Assembly (NCBI GenBank): GCA_964478055.1 | Contig: CAYZHV010000007.1 | Span: 1 to 40,539, forward strand | Direction of reading: 5' to 3' | Length of the DNA: 40,539 nt | From: CAYZHV01 sp964478055 | GTDB lineage: Bacteria > Spirochaetota > Spirochaetia > DSM-27196 > Alkalispirochaetaceae | Shown here: one piece after another, positions 24,016 to 32,994 of the stretch | Position numbering within the stretch: position 1 is the stretch's first letter | Layout of the letters: each line of letters opens with the position of its first letter | Made by a program: the position numbers and the translations under genes | Notes under the pieces: generated by a model | The model's input: the letters and a program-made list of their open reading frames with translations, nothing else | Told to the model about the DNA's origin: nothing | Databases searched by the model: none

Positions 24016-26214
24016 TTAGTCTCTGTGGCGATCGCGGCCGCCGCGATCGCCGCGGTTGCCCCCGCCGCCGCCATGTCGATGGTCCGGTCGGCCTCCATGA
24101 CCACCCCGGTCTCCTCGACCGTGGCCGCCGCCGGAGCCGTCCTCGGCACCCTCGTAAATGAGGCTCAGGTTAACCCTGCCCATCTTGTCGATCTCGATGA
24201 TCTTGACCGGGACTTCCTGATTCATCTCCAGGACGTCGTGGACCGAGTTAATTCGGTGGTCCGCCATCTTGCTAATGTGGCAGAGTCCCTCCTTACCCGG
24301 TAGGAACTCGATAAAGGCACCGAAATCCGTGATTCGCCGAACCACACCCTGGTAGGTCTTTCCGATCTCCGGCTCCTCGAGGAGGGAAAGGAAGGCGTTC
24401 TGCGCCTGCTTCGCGCTCTCCCCGTCCTTGGTGTAGATGGTTACCGAACCGGTGTCCTCTATATTGACGTTGACGTCGTACTTCTCCTGGATGGAGCGAA
24501 TCGTCTTGCCCCCGGGACCGATAAGAAGACCGATCTTCTCCGGGTCTACCCTGAAGGTAAGAATTCGCGGTGCGTACTGCGAAAGCTCGCCGGCGGGCTG
24601 TTCGAGAGCCTTGGACATCTCGCCGAGGATGTGCATTCGGCCGTTCCGGGCCTGCTCCAGAGCGGTCTTCATAATATCCGCGGAGACGTTCTTGATCTTG
24701 ATATCCATCTGGAAGGCAGTAATGCCCTTGGAAGTACCAGCAACCTTGAAGTCCATGTCACCGAGGTGGTCCTCTTCACCGAGTATGTCAGAAAGTACCA
24801 CGGTCTGGTCCCCTTCCTGAATGAGGCCCATGGCGATACCTGCCACCGGGGCGGCTGTGGGTACGCCGGCATTCATCAGGGCGAGGGATCCGCCACAGAC
24901 GGTAGCCATGGAGGAGGATCCGTTGGACTCGAGGATCTCGCTGACTACCCGGATAGTGTACGGGAACTCCGTCTTCTCCGGGACTACTGCCTGCAGGGCG
25001 CGATGGGCGAGGTGGCCGTGGCCGATTTCCCGCCGACCCGTACCGAGACGTCCGGTCTCACCGACGGAAAAAGGCGGAAAATTGTAGTGCAGCATGAAGT
25101 TTTCACGCCGGTCACCCTCGATATCATCCATGATCTGCTCATCGTAGACGGTCCCGAGGGTAGTAATGGCAAGAGCCTGGGTCTCGCCCCGGGTAAAGAG
25201 GGCGCTCCCGTGGGTCCGAGGAAGCATGTCGACCTCGCAGGTAATGGGACGAATGTCCTCGGGCCCGCGATGGTCGGTACGGTACTTCTTCTCAATAATC
25301 GACTTTCGTACGATCTCCTGCTCGAGATCGTCCATGAGGCCCCGGAAGAGCTTCTGCTTCTCCTCCGGGATATCTTCCTGGAAGTTTTCGTAGGTCTCGT
25401 TTATGACCGCCTTGACGGCGTCCCCACGCTTGAACTTGCCGAGCACGAAACACGCCTGTTCCATTTTCGGCCGTGCCCATTCCCGGATCTCTTCTTCTTT
25501 CTCGAGCTTCTCGTCGCTCTCGATAAGAGGAAGCTTCTCCTTGCCCACGGCGGATCGAAGCTCTTCCTGGATCCGACAGAGCTCCTGAATAACACCCCGA
25601 GCCTTTTCGATGGCCTGGAGGAGGAGTTCTTCGGGTACCTGTTTGCCACCACCCTCAACCATGGTTACACCGTCAGCGGTTCCGGCCACGATAATGTCCA
25701 GCTCGCTCTCGGCAGTCTGGTCAAAGGTCGGGTTGATCACGAGCTCTCCATCAACGGAGGCTACTCGGACCGCCCCGATGGGACCGTCAAAAGGAATGTC
25801 GGAAATGTGGACTGCCGCGGAGGCAGCTACCATTGCAACCACGTCCGGAGGGTTGATCTGGTCCGTGGAGATCGTCGTCGGAACGACCTGAATCTCCCGC
25901 ATGAATTTCTTGGAAAAGAGGGGGCGCATGGGCCGGTCGATAAGGCGGGAGACAAGAATCTCCTTGTCCTTGGGACGCCCTTCGCGCTTAATAAAGCCAC
26001 CGGGGATCTTACCCGCGGCGTAGTACTTCTCGTTGTACTCCACCTGCAGGGGGACAAAATCGATGCCTTCACGGGGTTCAGAAGAGCAGCAGACGGTCGC
26101 CAGGACCGCGCTGCCTCCAAATGTAGCAAATACAGCGCCATTGGCCTGCTTTGCCATTCGGCCCGTCTCGAGTACGAGTTCGGTGCCGCCAACGTTCATT
26201 GTTACTGTCTGCAT
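24016..26214 (-). CDS. pnp: Polyribonucleotide nucleotidyltransferase with Gly/Arg/His tail
   Basis: PNPase degrades RNA 3' to 5' by phosphorolysis and is a core of RNA decay. The 732 residues hold two RNase PH domains (first 'GFIKREGRPKDKEILVSRLI', second 'TRGETQALAITTLGT' and 'PFSVGETGRLGTGRREIGHG'), a KH domain with 'IGLLIGPGGKTIRSIQEKYD' and an S1 domain ('GKTYQGVVRRITDFGAFIEF'). The last 44 or so residues are a low-complexity tail rich in Gly, Arg, Asp and His, not part of the usual enzyme. ATG 26212-26214 follows the rpsO stop by 14 bases, the classical rpsO-pnp pair. A terminator lies just after the stop. Confidence 0.98.
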   Translation of the reverse strand: MQTVTMNVGGTELVLETGRMAKQANGAVFATFGGSAVLATVCCSSEPREGIDFVPLQVEYNEKYYAAGKIPGGFIKREGRPKDKEILVSRLIDRPMRPLFSKKFMREIQVVPTTISTDQINPPDVVAMVAASAAVHISDIPFDGPIGAVRVASVDGELVINPTFDQTAESELDIIVAGTADGVTMVEGGGKQVPEELLLQAIEKARGVIQELCRIQEELRSAVGKEKLPLIESDEKLEKEEEIREWARPKMEQACFVLGKFKRGDAVKAVINETYENFQEDIPEEKQKLFRGLMDDLEQEIVRKSIIEKKYRTDHRGPEDIRPITCEVDMLPRTHGSALFTRGETQALAITTLGTVYDEQIMDDIEGDRRENFMLHYNFPPFSVGETGRLGTGRREIGHGHLAHRALQAVVPEKTEFPYTIRVVSEILESNGSSSMATVCGGSLALMNAGVPTAAPVAGIAMGLIQEGDQTVVLSDILGEEDHLGDMDFKVAGTSKGITAFQMDIKIKNVSADIMKTALEQARNGRMHILGEMSKALEQPAGELSQYAPRILTFRVDPEKIGLLIGPGGKTIRSIQEKYDVNVNIEDTGSVTIYTKDGESAKQAQNAFLSLLEEPEIGKTYQGVVRRITDFGAFIEFLPGKEGLCHISKMADHRINSVHDVLEMNQEVPVKIIEIDKMGRVNLSLIYEGAEDGSGGGHGRGDRGGHGGRPDHRHGGGGGNRGDRGGRDRHRD

Positions 26215-26228
26215 GTTAATGATACCTA

Positions 26229-26498
26229 CTACTTACGTAGACCGAGCTTCTGAAGGAGCTCACGATAACCATCGAGATCCTTTCTCTTGAGGTACTTGAG
26301 AAGGCGCCGTCGCTGACCAACCATCTTTAGGAGGCCCCGGCGAGAGTGATGATCCTTCTTGTGTGTTCTAAGGTGCTCGGTAAGATGCTGAATTCGGGAA
26401 GTGAGCAGAGCGATCTGGACTTCCGTAGCACCGGAGTCCTTCTCGTTCATACCGTACTGCTCAATAACCTGCTGCTTCTCATCCTTGGTGATGGGCAT
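26229..26498 (-). CDS. rpsO: 30S ribosomal protein S15
   Basis: S15 is a primary 16S rRNA binder. The 89-residue product is exactly the usual length, with the signatures 'TGSPE'-like 'DSGATEVQIALLTSRIQHLT' and 'HKKDHHSRRGLLKMVGQRRR' and the C-terminal 'YRELLQKLGLRK'. ATG 26496-26498 is chosen over upstream in-frame codons because GAGGAG lies 8 bases before it. It sits between ribF and pnp. In E. coli S15 represses its own translation through the leader; the short 14-base gap here leaves little space for a comparable pseudoknot unless it forms within ribF. Confidence 0.98.
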   Translation of the reverse strand: MPITKDEKQQVIEQYGMNEKDSGATEVQIALLTSRIQHLTEHLRTHKKDHHSRRGLLKMVGQRRRLLKYLKRKDLDGYRELLQKLGLRK

Positions 26499-26512
26499 TC
26501 GCACAACTCCTC

Positions 26513-27268
26513 TCACATCAGTGGTGATAGAAATTCAATTTCAATAGCGTCGGAGGTGTCCACAGCCCAGTGAAGCGCCTGTCCAGTGATGGTAACCGTA
26601 CCTTCCCGTTGGCCGTTAGGTGTTCGAAGCGAGACTCGGTAACTGCCCTGGACCGGGAGCACCTGCTCACTGTCAGTTACAAGTCCCGGAACCCCGGTTC
26701 GAACATCCAACGTGTAGGGTCGGCTCAACAGACGCCACGCAGTCTGCACGTCCCCCGCAGCGACACACTCGCGAATACGAGTGCTGCTAATTGATCTCTC
26801 ATTATCAATTAGTGGGTCAACGATGTCAACCCGTATGCCTCCTGGCTCCGCCAGCTGCCTGAGGGCGGTAGCGCTGGTCTCACGATTCTTTCCGAAGTGG
26901 AAATCGTAGCCCACGACGATGAGCTCCACGTGAAAGCGCTCCCGGAGGGCGTCGAGAAAGCGCGGTCCCGTGAGACCCCGAACGTCGGAGCCGAAATCCA
27001 GGAGAATGACATAGTCGATTCCGAGGTCCCGGAGGAATTCCAGGCGCTGCTCCAGGCTCATGATGTCCCCAGGATAGTGTTCGCGACGGAGATACCAGGC
27101 TGGATTTCGCCGAAAGGTGACTACCACGGAGAGCCGCCCGGGCTCGACGCTAATGCGTCGAATCAGCTCCAGATGACCCCGATGGAGACCGTCAAAGTTG
27201 CCAATTGTCACCGCCGCCGGTACATCCCGACGGTCTATGGAAAGCCGTTCCCAGGATACTATCGTCAT
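26513..27268 (-). CDS. ribF: RibF-like FMN adenylyltransferase with degenerate riboflavin-kinase domain
   Basis: RibF normally makes FMN and FAD from riboflavin with two domains and about 300 residues. The N-terminal FAD synthetase is intact: 'AAVTIGNFDGLHRGHLELI' with the HxGH-type site and 'ISSTRIRECVAAGDV'. After the domain boundary 'LLSRPYTLDV', the kinase motif of the family (GxGRxxGFPTAN) is absent; the sequence goes straight to 'PVQGSYRVSLRTPNG', and the protein ends soon after 'DAIEIEFLSPLM', giving 251 residues. I infer that the adenylyltransferase is active and the kinase probably not. It overlaps truB by 4 bases (ATGA). Confidence 0.9.
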   Translation of the reverse strand: MTIVSWERLSIDRRDVPAAVTIGNFDGLHRGHLELIRRISVEPGRLSVVVTFRRNPAWYLRREHYPGDIMSLEQRLEFLRDLGIDYVILLDFGSDVRGLTGPRFLDALRERFHVELIVVGYDFHFGKNRETSATALRQLAEPGGIRVDIVDPLIDNERSISSTRIRECVAAGDVQTAWRLLSRPYTLDVRTGVPGLVTDSEQVLPVQGSYRVSLRTPNGQREGTVTITGQALHWAVDTSDAIEIEFLSPLM

Positions 27269-28140
27269 GGTCGCACCAGAATATACTGAAATCCGCGCTC
27301 CCGGTGCTCCGCCACCCCGATAAGGCGCCCCTCGGGGTTGTAGAGGGCGATATACGGCTCCTCTCCCTCGAGAAGCTGATTATCGAGGGCCTCCTGGAGC
27401 TTTGCGCCGTTTGCCACCCGTCGAGCTGTCTGAGATGAAAGATCGATGCGACGAACCCCGGGTATTCGGAGCGCGACCTCTTCCAGAGGCTCTATCGCTT
27501 CTAATTGTGGCTCAGTCACAGCCTCCTCCAACCGAAAGGGGCCTACCGAGTCCCGTCTGAGGGTCGTGACGTAGGCTCCGCAACTACACGCTTCGCCAAT
27601 ATCGCGGGCCAGGGAGCGCACGTACGTTCCTTTTGAGCAGTGAATTGTCAGTGCCGCATCCGGAGGGTCGTAGCGCAGGAGCTCCAGGGAGTGAATCGTC
27701 ACGTCTCGAGCGGGAACTTCCACCGTCTCACCGCGAAGGACCCGTTTGTACGCCCGTTCGCCCCCCACGTGGACCGCCGAATAGGCCGGGGGCACCTGCT
27801 CGATCCTGCCGACAAAACGGGGCAGGACCGCGGCGAGGTTGTCAATCGTCGGCGCCTCGCCCCGGGGTCGCGGAGTGCTCTCCGGATCGAGGGTTTCGGT
27901 CTCTTCCCCAAAGCGAAAGGTGCCGGTGTAGGTCTTGTCAAAGGCGGTAAAAAGAGGGACCAGCCGGGTAGCTTTGCCGATAAGCACTACCAGGAGGCCC
28001 GTTGCGAACTGATCGAGGGTGCCGCTATGTCCTACCTTTGTTTTACGGGGAAGAAGCTGCTTGACGGGCCGGAGTGCCTGAAACGATGTCACCCCAGCCG
28101 GTTTGTTCAGAAGAAGCAAACCGTCCAGGGCGTCGGTCAC
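27265..28140 (-). CDS. truB: tRNA pseudouridine-55 synthase
   Basis: TruB converts U55 to pseudouridine in the T loop of tRNA. The catalytic Asp is D43 in 'KVGHSGTLDQFATGLLVVLI'. Other conserved parts are 'GLLLLNKPAGVTSFQALRPV', 'VPPAYSAVHVGGERAYKRVL' and 'HCSKGTYVRSLARDIGEACS'. A small C-terminal region (about 225-291) resembles a shortened PUA-like end. The 291-residue length is typical. It overlaps rbfA by 4 bases upstream and ribF by 4 bases downstream, in the standard infB-rbfA-truB-ribF-rpsO-pnp order. Confidence 0.97.
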   Translation of the reverse strand: MTDALDGLLLLNKPAGVTSFQALRPVKQLLPRKTKVGHSGTLDQFATGLLVVLIGKATRLVPLFTAFDKTYTGTFRFGEETETLDPESTPRPRGEAPTIDNLAAVLPRFVGRIEQVPPAYSAVHVGGERAYKRVLRGETVEVPARDVTIHSLELLRYDPPDAALTIHCSKGTYVRSLARDIGEACSCGAYVTTLRRDSVGPFRLEEAVTEPQLEAIEPLEEVALRIPGVRRIDLSSQTARRVANGAKLQEALDNQLLEGEEPYIALYNPEGRLIGVAEHRERGFQYILVRP

Positions 28141-28484
28141 TCGTTCGCTTCCTTGATTCTTTGAATGACTTCGTAACTCTCTTCGATACTGTGATCCACC
28201 ACGAAGGTCAGCTTCGGGGTGGATCGGTACTTGAGAATCTTCCCGAGCTTCCCCTGGAGGAAGCCCGAGGCGTGATTAAGCGCTTCTACGGCGTTGTCGA
28301 GCTCATTTCGAGAGAGGTAGCCAGAGACCCAGATCCTTGCGTGCGTAAGGTCCTTCGAGACCTTTGCGTGGGAAAAGGAGACCAGGGGCGATACGCGGGG
28401 GTCCTTGACCTCTTGGCGCATCAGCATGGCACTCAACTCTTCGATTAGCTGTCGCTCAACTCGCGCTAAGCGATGCTCGGACAT
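28137..28484 (-). CDS. rbfA: Ribosome-binding factor A
   Basis: RbfA is a KH-like 30S assembly factor acting near the 5' end of 16S rRNA. The 115-residue protein has the family start 'HRLARVERQLIEELSAMLMR', the central 'VKDPRVSPLVSFSHAKVSKD' and 'TPKLTFVVDHSIEESYEVIQ'. It begins one base after the infB stop and overlaps truB by 4 bases. Confidence 0.96.
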   Translation of the reverse strand: MSEHRLARVERQLIEELSAMLMRQEVKDPRVSPLVSFSHAKVSKDLTHARIWVSGYLSRNELDNAVEALNHASGFLQGKLGKILKYRSTPKLTFVVDHSIEESYEVIQRIKEANE

Positions 28485-28485
28485 A

Positions 28486-31152
28486 CTACCCCTTCACCTC
28501 GTCGAGCTTCTTAGCGATCTCCTTGATCTCGTAGAACTCGAGGGTGTCTCCCACCTTGAGGTCGTTGTAGTTCTCCAGGCCGATACCACACTCATAGCCC
28601 TGAGCGACTTCTCGTGCGTCATCCTTGAAACGCTTGAGAGAGCTGATCTTGCCCTCGTGGATCTGGACTTCCTCCCGGAAAACCCGGACCTTCGCGTTGC
28701 GGCGGACCACACCGTCGGTGACGTAGGATCCGGCGATGACGCCGATCTTGGGCACCTTGAAGGTGTCTCGCACCTCGGCGGTTCCGATAATCTCCTCCTG
28801 GAGATTCGGAGCAAGCATGCCTTCCATGGCGGAGCGCACATCCTCTACTGCGTCGTAGATGATGTTGTACTTCCGGATTTCTACCTTCTCCTGCTCCGCC
28901 AGAGCCGCGGCCCTGGGGGTCGGTCGAACGTGGAAGCCGATAACAATAGCGTCCGAGGCAGCAGCGAGCATGACGTCGCCCTCGTTAATAGCGCCGGCAG
29001 CGGCACGGATCGCGTTGAGCCGCACCTCCTTGTTGCTCAGCTTCTCCAGGGCGTTCTGGACCGCCTCGACGGAACCGTGGACGTCACCCTTGATGACGAC
29101 CTTGAGCTCCTGAACCTCCCCGGCCTCGATACTGTCGTAGAGGTTGTCCAGGGTGATCTTCTTGACGCTCTTCGCCTCTTCTACTCGCTTGAGCTCCTGA
29201 CGCTTGGTCCCGACCTGACGTGCCGCCTTCTCGTCCTCGGTCACCTGGAAGGGGTCGCCCGCGTCAGGCACTCCGTCACAGCCGAGGATTTCCACAGGCA
29301 TTGAGGGGCCTGCCTCTTCGACCTTTTCTCCCCGGTCGTTGAACATCGCTCGAACCTTTCCGGGAAAGACGCCGGCCACGAAACTGTCGCCGATTTTTAG
29401 GGTACCTCGCTCTACGAGGACCGTGGAGACTGTGCCTCGACCGGGGTCGATCTGAGACTCGATGACCCGTCCTTCCGCCGGGACGTTCTTGCTCGCCTTG
29501 AGCTCCAGAAACTCCGCCTGGAGAACCACACTCTCCAAGAGCTCCTCCACGCCTTCTCGTTTGAGGGCGGAAACTTCGGCGAAAATGGTGCTGCCGCCCC
29601 AGGCCTCGGGCATGAGCTCGAGCTCCGAGAGCTGCTGCTTCACCCGGTCGGGGTTGGCGTCGGCGAGGTCGATCTTGTTAATCGCGACGATAATCGGTAC
29701 CCCCGCGGCTTTGGCGTGATCAATCGCCTCCCGGGTCTGGGGCATAACGCCGTCGTTGGCTGCGACAACGAGAATAACGATGTCAGTTACCTGAGCACCC
29801 CGGGCTCGCATGAGGGTAAACGCCTCGTGCCCCGGTGTATCCAGGAACGTTACCTTTCCGTGGCCCTCCGGGAGGGTGACCTGGTAGGCGCCAATGTGCT
29901 GGGTAATACCACCGAACTCTCCCGCCGCCACGTCTTCGGAGCGGATAGCATCAAGCAGTTTGGTCTTACCGTGGTCAACGTGGCCCATGACCGTAACAAT
30001 CGGCGGTCGGAGCTCCAAGTCCTCTTCTTTCTCTTCTTCTCGCTCGATGACGGTCTCGTCGTAGAGGGAGACAATATTGACCTTACAGCCGTACTCGTTC
30101 GCCAGAATCTCCGCGGTCTCAGCATCAATTTGCTGGTTAATGGTTACCATCATGCCCATGTTCATGAGCTTACCGATGAGATCCGACGCCTTGAGGTTCA
30201 TCTTCTTGGCGAGCTCGCTCACGGTGACGACGTCCATGATGTCGATCTCTTTCGGGACCGGATTCGCCTTGGGAGTGGGCTTCTTGTTTCTACTAAAAGC
30301 TAGCTCTTTCTCCTGCTGCTTGTCGCGCTTGTTGGAGTAGCTTTCCTTCTTCTTGCTCTTGTAGAACTTGCGGCCCTTGCCGGCGCCGCCGCCGCCACCG
30401 CCGCTACGGTCCGGTCGACCACTTTCCGGCGCTCCACCTCCACCGCGAGGAGGCGGCCCCCCCGGGGCAGGACGTCCGCCTCTCGGCGGTCCGCCGGTCC
30501 GGCCCGTCGGAGCCGGGCGACTGGGTCCGGTTCCACGACTCTGCGGAGGCTGTCCTCCGCCGGGACCACCTCGCCGGGCCTGCTCCGCGGAGCGGGTGCT
30601 CCTGGCAGCGGCGGCGGAACTTCGGGTCTCGTTTCGCTGAACGCGTCTATTCTGAGGTTGTATATCTTCGAGGGAGCGCTTTTCCATGGCCCGCTCTTTG
30701 CGCCCCTTCTCGTCTTTTCGAGAGGCCGCAGCGGGCTGTACCGGAGATTCGCCGGATTCCCCTGGAAGAACCGGACGCCATACCAGGTTGTCCTTCTTCT
30801 TGGGAGTTTCTTCCTTTTGAACCTCTTCCTTGGGAGCTTCGCTCTTGGGCTGAGGCTTATTAGGCGCTTCGGGCTCCTTCTTTGCAGCTTCTTCAGGCTG
30901 CTTCTTGGGCTTTGGCTCCTTTTCGGGAGCTTTTTCCGCTTTCTGAGGTGCCTCTTTCGCCTTGGGCGAGCTCTTTTGCTCCGCCTCGTTCTCGTTCTCG
31001 GGTTGGGGTGCAGCTTTTGCCTTGGGCTTTCGCTTGACGACAACGCGGACCTTCTTCTTGTCCCCCTTCTCGTCACCGCCCTGCTCTTTCTTATGCTTTA
31101 TAAGCGTGGTCTTCGGTTTCTGCTGCTCGTTCTTTTCCTGTTCTTCGGCCAT
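28486..31152 (-). CDS. infB: Translation initiation factor IF-2
   Basis: IF-2 is the GTPase that delivers initiator tRNA to the 30S subunit and promotes subunit joining. The 888 residues start with a long disordered region: Lys/Glu/Pro-rich to about 120, then Gly/Arg/Pro-rich (about 190-260). An IF2 N-terminal-type domain lies at about 303-355. The G domain has G1 'GHVDHGKT' (390-397), 'GGITQHIGAY', G3 'DTPGHEAF' (438) and G4 'NKIDLAD' (492). Domains II to IV follow, with 'NAIRAAAGAINEGDVMLAAA' of domain III. ATG 31150-31152 is preceded by GGGAG. rbfA follows after one base. Confidence 0.98.
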   Translation of the reverse strand: MAEEQEKNEQQKPKTTLIKHKKEQGGDEKGDKKKVRVVVKRKPKAKAAPQPENENEAEQKSSPKAKEAPQKAEKAPEKEPKPKKQPEEAAKKEPEAPNKPQPKSEAPKEEVQKEETPKKKDNLVWRPVLPGESGESPVQPAAASRKDEKGRKERAMEKRSLEDIQPQNRRVQRNETRSSAAAARSTRSAEQARRGGPGGGQPPQSRGTGPSRPAPTGRTGGPPRGGRPAPGGPPPRGGGGAPESGRPDRSGGGGGGAGKGRKFYKSKKKESYSNKRDKQQEKELAFSRNKKPTPKANPVPKEIDIMDVVTVSELAKKMNLKASDLIGKLMNMGMMVTINQQIDAETAEILANEYGCKVNIVSLYDETVIEREEEKEEDLELRPPIVTVMGHVDHGKTKLLDAIRSEDVAAGEFGGITQHIGAYQVTLPEGHGKVTFLDTPGHEAFTLMRARGAQVTDIVILVVAANDGVMPQTREAIDHAKAAGVPIIVAINKIDLADANPDRVKQQLSELELMPEAWGGSTIFAEVSALKREGVEELLESVVLQAEFLELKASKNVPAEGRVIESQIDPGRGTVSTVLVERGTLKIGDSFVAGVFPGKVRAMFNDRGEKVEEAGPSMPVEILGCDGVPDAGDPFQVTEDEKAARQVGTKRQELKRVEEAKSVKKITLDNLYDSIEAGEVQELKVVIKGDVHGSVEAVQNALEKLSNKEVRLNAIRAAAGAINEGDVMLAAASDAIVIGFHVRPTPRAAALAEQEKVEIRKYNIIYDAVEDVRSAMEGMLAPNLQEEIIGTAEVRDTFKVPKIGVIAGSYVTDGVVRRNAKVRVFREEVQIHEGKISSLKRFKDDAREVAQGYECGIGLENYNDLKVGDTLEFYEIKEIAKKLDEVKG

Positions 31153-31206
31153 ACACTCCCTTTACGCGCAATTGTATCCACTAGAGATCATCATGTAAAC
31201 ACGGCG

Positions 31207-32994
31207 TCACTCTTGCTCTTCCTCTTCTTCGTCGACAATCTCGACGCTCTCTTCGATGATCATCTTGATCGTGGCTACATCCTCTTCACTGAGGCCTGGG
31301 ACGTTGCGCAGGTCTTCCTCCTCCATGCTGAGAAGGTCCACAATGTCCTCAATACCCTGCGCCGTCAGGGCTTCCACTATGTTCTGAGGAATCGTCGGAA
31401 GCTGGGCAATGCTGGTGATGACCTCTTCTTCCTCCTCTTCCTCTTCGGCTTCGGCTTCTTCTTCCTCTTCCGGAGCCTCTTCTTCCGCGGCCTCTTCCCG
31501 AGCGCCGGCCTCCTCGGAGACCGCGCCAACCGGCTCTTCTTCGCTGACCTCTGCGCTGATCTCGGCTGCCTCGTCGACGCCGGTTTCGACCAGCTCCTCT
31601 TCAGCCTCCTGCGTGCGGTCCTCTTCGGTAAGTTCATCCCGCTCGGGCTCCGCCTCGCCGGACTCTTCCTCGACCTCCAGATCTTCCTCTTCCATGCCTT
31701 CGACGATTTCGATGTTTTCGGCGATGATCTGTTTGAGCTCGGCGATCTGGCCCTCGGTCATGCCCTCGAGCTGCCTTAGTTCATCGTCCGAGAGGGAGAC
31801 GAGGTGCTCTATGAGCTCGATCCCGTTGGCGCTCAAGACGTCAACGACGGATACCGGTATGCCGGGAAGCTCGCGAACTTCGGTGATTTCCTCTTCTTCC
31901 ACGAGCTCGCCGAAGAGCTCGGATACGGCTCGACGGCTGGTGGCGGCGACGTCCATTTCCTCGAACTGCGCCTCGGTCTTGACGTCGATGCTCCAGTCCG
32001 CCAGGCGGTTTGCCAGGCGTACGTTCAGTCCCTGTTTTCCGATGGCCAGGGAGAGTTGGTTCTCCGGCACTATTGCCAGGGCCTGCCGCTTGGCATCGTC
32101 GAGAATGAGGACGTTGCTCACCTCCGCGGGAGAAAGGGCGTTCTTGATAAAGAGGCGCGGATCGGTCTCGTACTTGAGGATGTCGATCTTCTCTCCCTCG
32201 AGCTCTCGGACGATCGCCTGGATTCGCACACCCCGAAGTCCTACACAGGCTCCCACAGGGTCCACATCCTCCCGGTTGGAGAGGACCGCGATCTTGGTGC
32301 GATATCCCGGCTCCCGAACGAGCTTAAAGATCTCCACGGTACCGTCGTAGACCTCAGGAACTTCGACCTCGAAGATCCGCTTAACGAACTCCGTGTGCGT
32401 CCTCGAAAGGATGATCTGGAGACCGGTGTTGCTCTTGCTTACCTCGTATATCAGCGCTTTTACCCGGTCGTTGGGACGGTAGATCTCTCGGGGAGACTGG
32501 TACCGCTTGGGTAGGAGCCCCTCGGTTTTGCCGAGATCGACGAAAATATTGCCGTTTCGCTCTCGTTGGTAGTAGCCGATGATCATCTCACCGACTTTGT
32601 CCTTGAATTCGGAGTAGAGAGTATCCTTCTGGATCTCCCGGAGGGTCTGCTTCGCCTTCTGTTTGGCGCTCTGCACTGCCACCCGGTCGAACTCCATCGG
32701 ATTGATCTCGATTAACAGCTCGTCTCCGAGCTCCGCCTCGTCATTGAGCTCCTTCGCTTCTTCCAGGTCGATTTCCGTGACCGGGTCTTCCAGCTCCTCC
32801 ACGATCTTCTTCTGAGCGTAGAGAGTGACGTCATCGCCGTCTTCAGTGAACATCACCACGGCGTTGTCCGCCTGGCCATACTTCTTCTTGTAGGCGGCGA
32901 TGAGGAATTCCTCTATCGTCCGCTGAATGAGCTCTTCTGATATGCCGCGATCCGACACCAAGGCTCGGATTGCATCGGTTAGACCGGAAGCCAT
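31207..32994 (-). CDS. nusA: Transcription termination/antitermination factor NusA with acidic C-terminal linker
   Basis: NusA binds RNA polymerase and RNA to modulate pausing, termination and antitermination. Domains in order: N-terminal polymerase-binding domain (1-125), S1 (about 133-200), KH1 with 'GACVGLRGVRIQAI' (about 248) and KH2 with 'IGKQGLNVRLANRL' (about 318). The C-terminal part has two helix-hairpin-helix-like acidic repeats, about 377-432 and 532-587, separated by about 95 residues that are largely Glu. The 595-residue length is greater than that of most NusA proteins because of this linker. It starts immediately after the rimP stop and is followed 54 bases later by infB. A leader hairpin before rimP may let NusA regulate its own operon. 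Confidence 0.97.
   Translation of the reverse strand: MASGLTDAIRALVSDRGISEELIQRTIEEFLIAAYKKKYGQADNAVVMFTEDGDDVTLYAQKKIVEELEDPVTEIDLEEAKELNDEAELGDELLIEINPMEFDRVAVQSAKQKAKQTLREIQKDTLYSEFKDKVGEMIIGYYQRERNGNIFVDLGKTEGLLPKRYQSPREIYRPNDRVKALIYEVSKSNTGLQIILSRTHTEFVKRIFEVEVPEVYDGTVEIFKLVREPGYRTKIAVLSNREDVDPVGACVGLRGVRIQAIVRELEGEKIDILKYETDPRLFIKNALSPAEVSNVLILDDAKRQALAIVPENQLSLAIGKQGLNVRLANRLADWSIDVKTEAQFEEMDVAATSRRAVSELFGELVEEEEITEVRELPGIPVSVVDVLSANGIELIEHLVSLSDDELRQLEGMTEGQIAELKQIIAENIEIVEGMEEEDLEVEEESGEAEPERDELTEEDRTQEAEEELVETGVDEAAEISAEVSEEEPVGAVSEEAGAREEAAEEEAPEEEEEAEAEEEEEEEEVITSIAQLPTIPQNIVEALTAQGIEDIVDLLSMEEEDLRNVPGLSEEDVATIKMIIEESVEIVDEEEEEQE

Noticed and set aside
26215..26228. S15-type leader pseudoknot before pnp or rpsO
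   Set aside because: The gaps are only 14 bases, so no separate leader structure can be supported.
24631..26253. A 540-codon open frame on the plus strand
   Set aside because: It is entirely antisense to pnp, with codons complementary to a strongly conserved protein, no ribosome site and low-complexity composition. The long open run comes from high GC and the codon bias of pnp.
30658..31779. Leu/Phe-rich open frame that looks like a membrane protein
   Set aside because: It is antisense to the Lys/Glu-rich IF-2 N-terminus and the nusA tail; Lys codons read backward give Phe and Leu. It crosses two well-supported genes.
31409..32350. Serine-rich open frames on the plus strand over nusA
   Set aside because: They read the complement of the Glu-rich nusA linker (GAG/GAA becomes CTC/TTC and shifted frames give Ser). 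They have no start signals.
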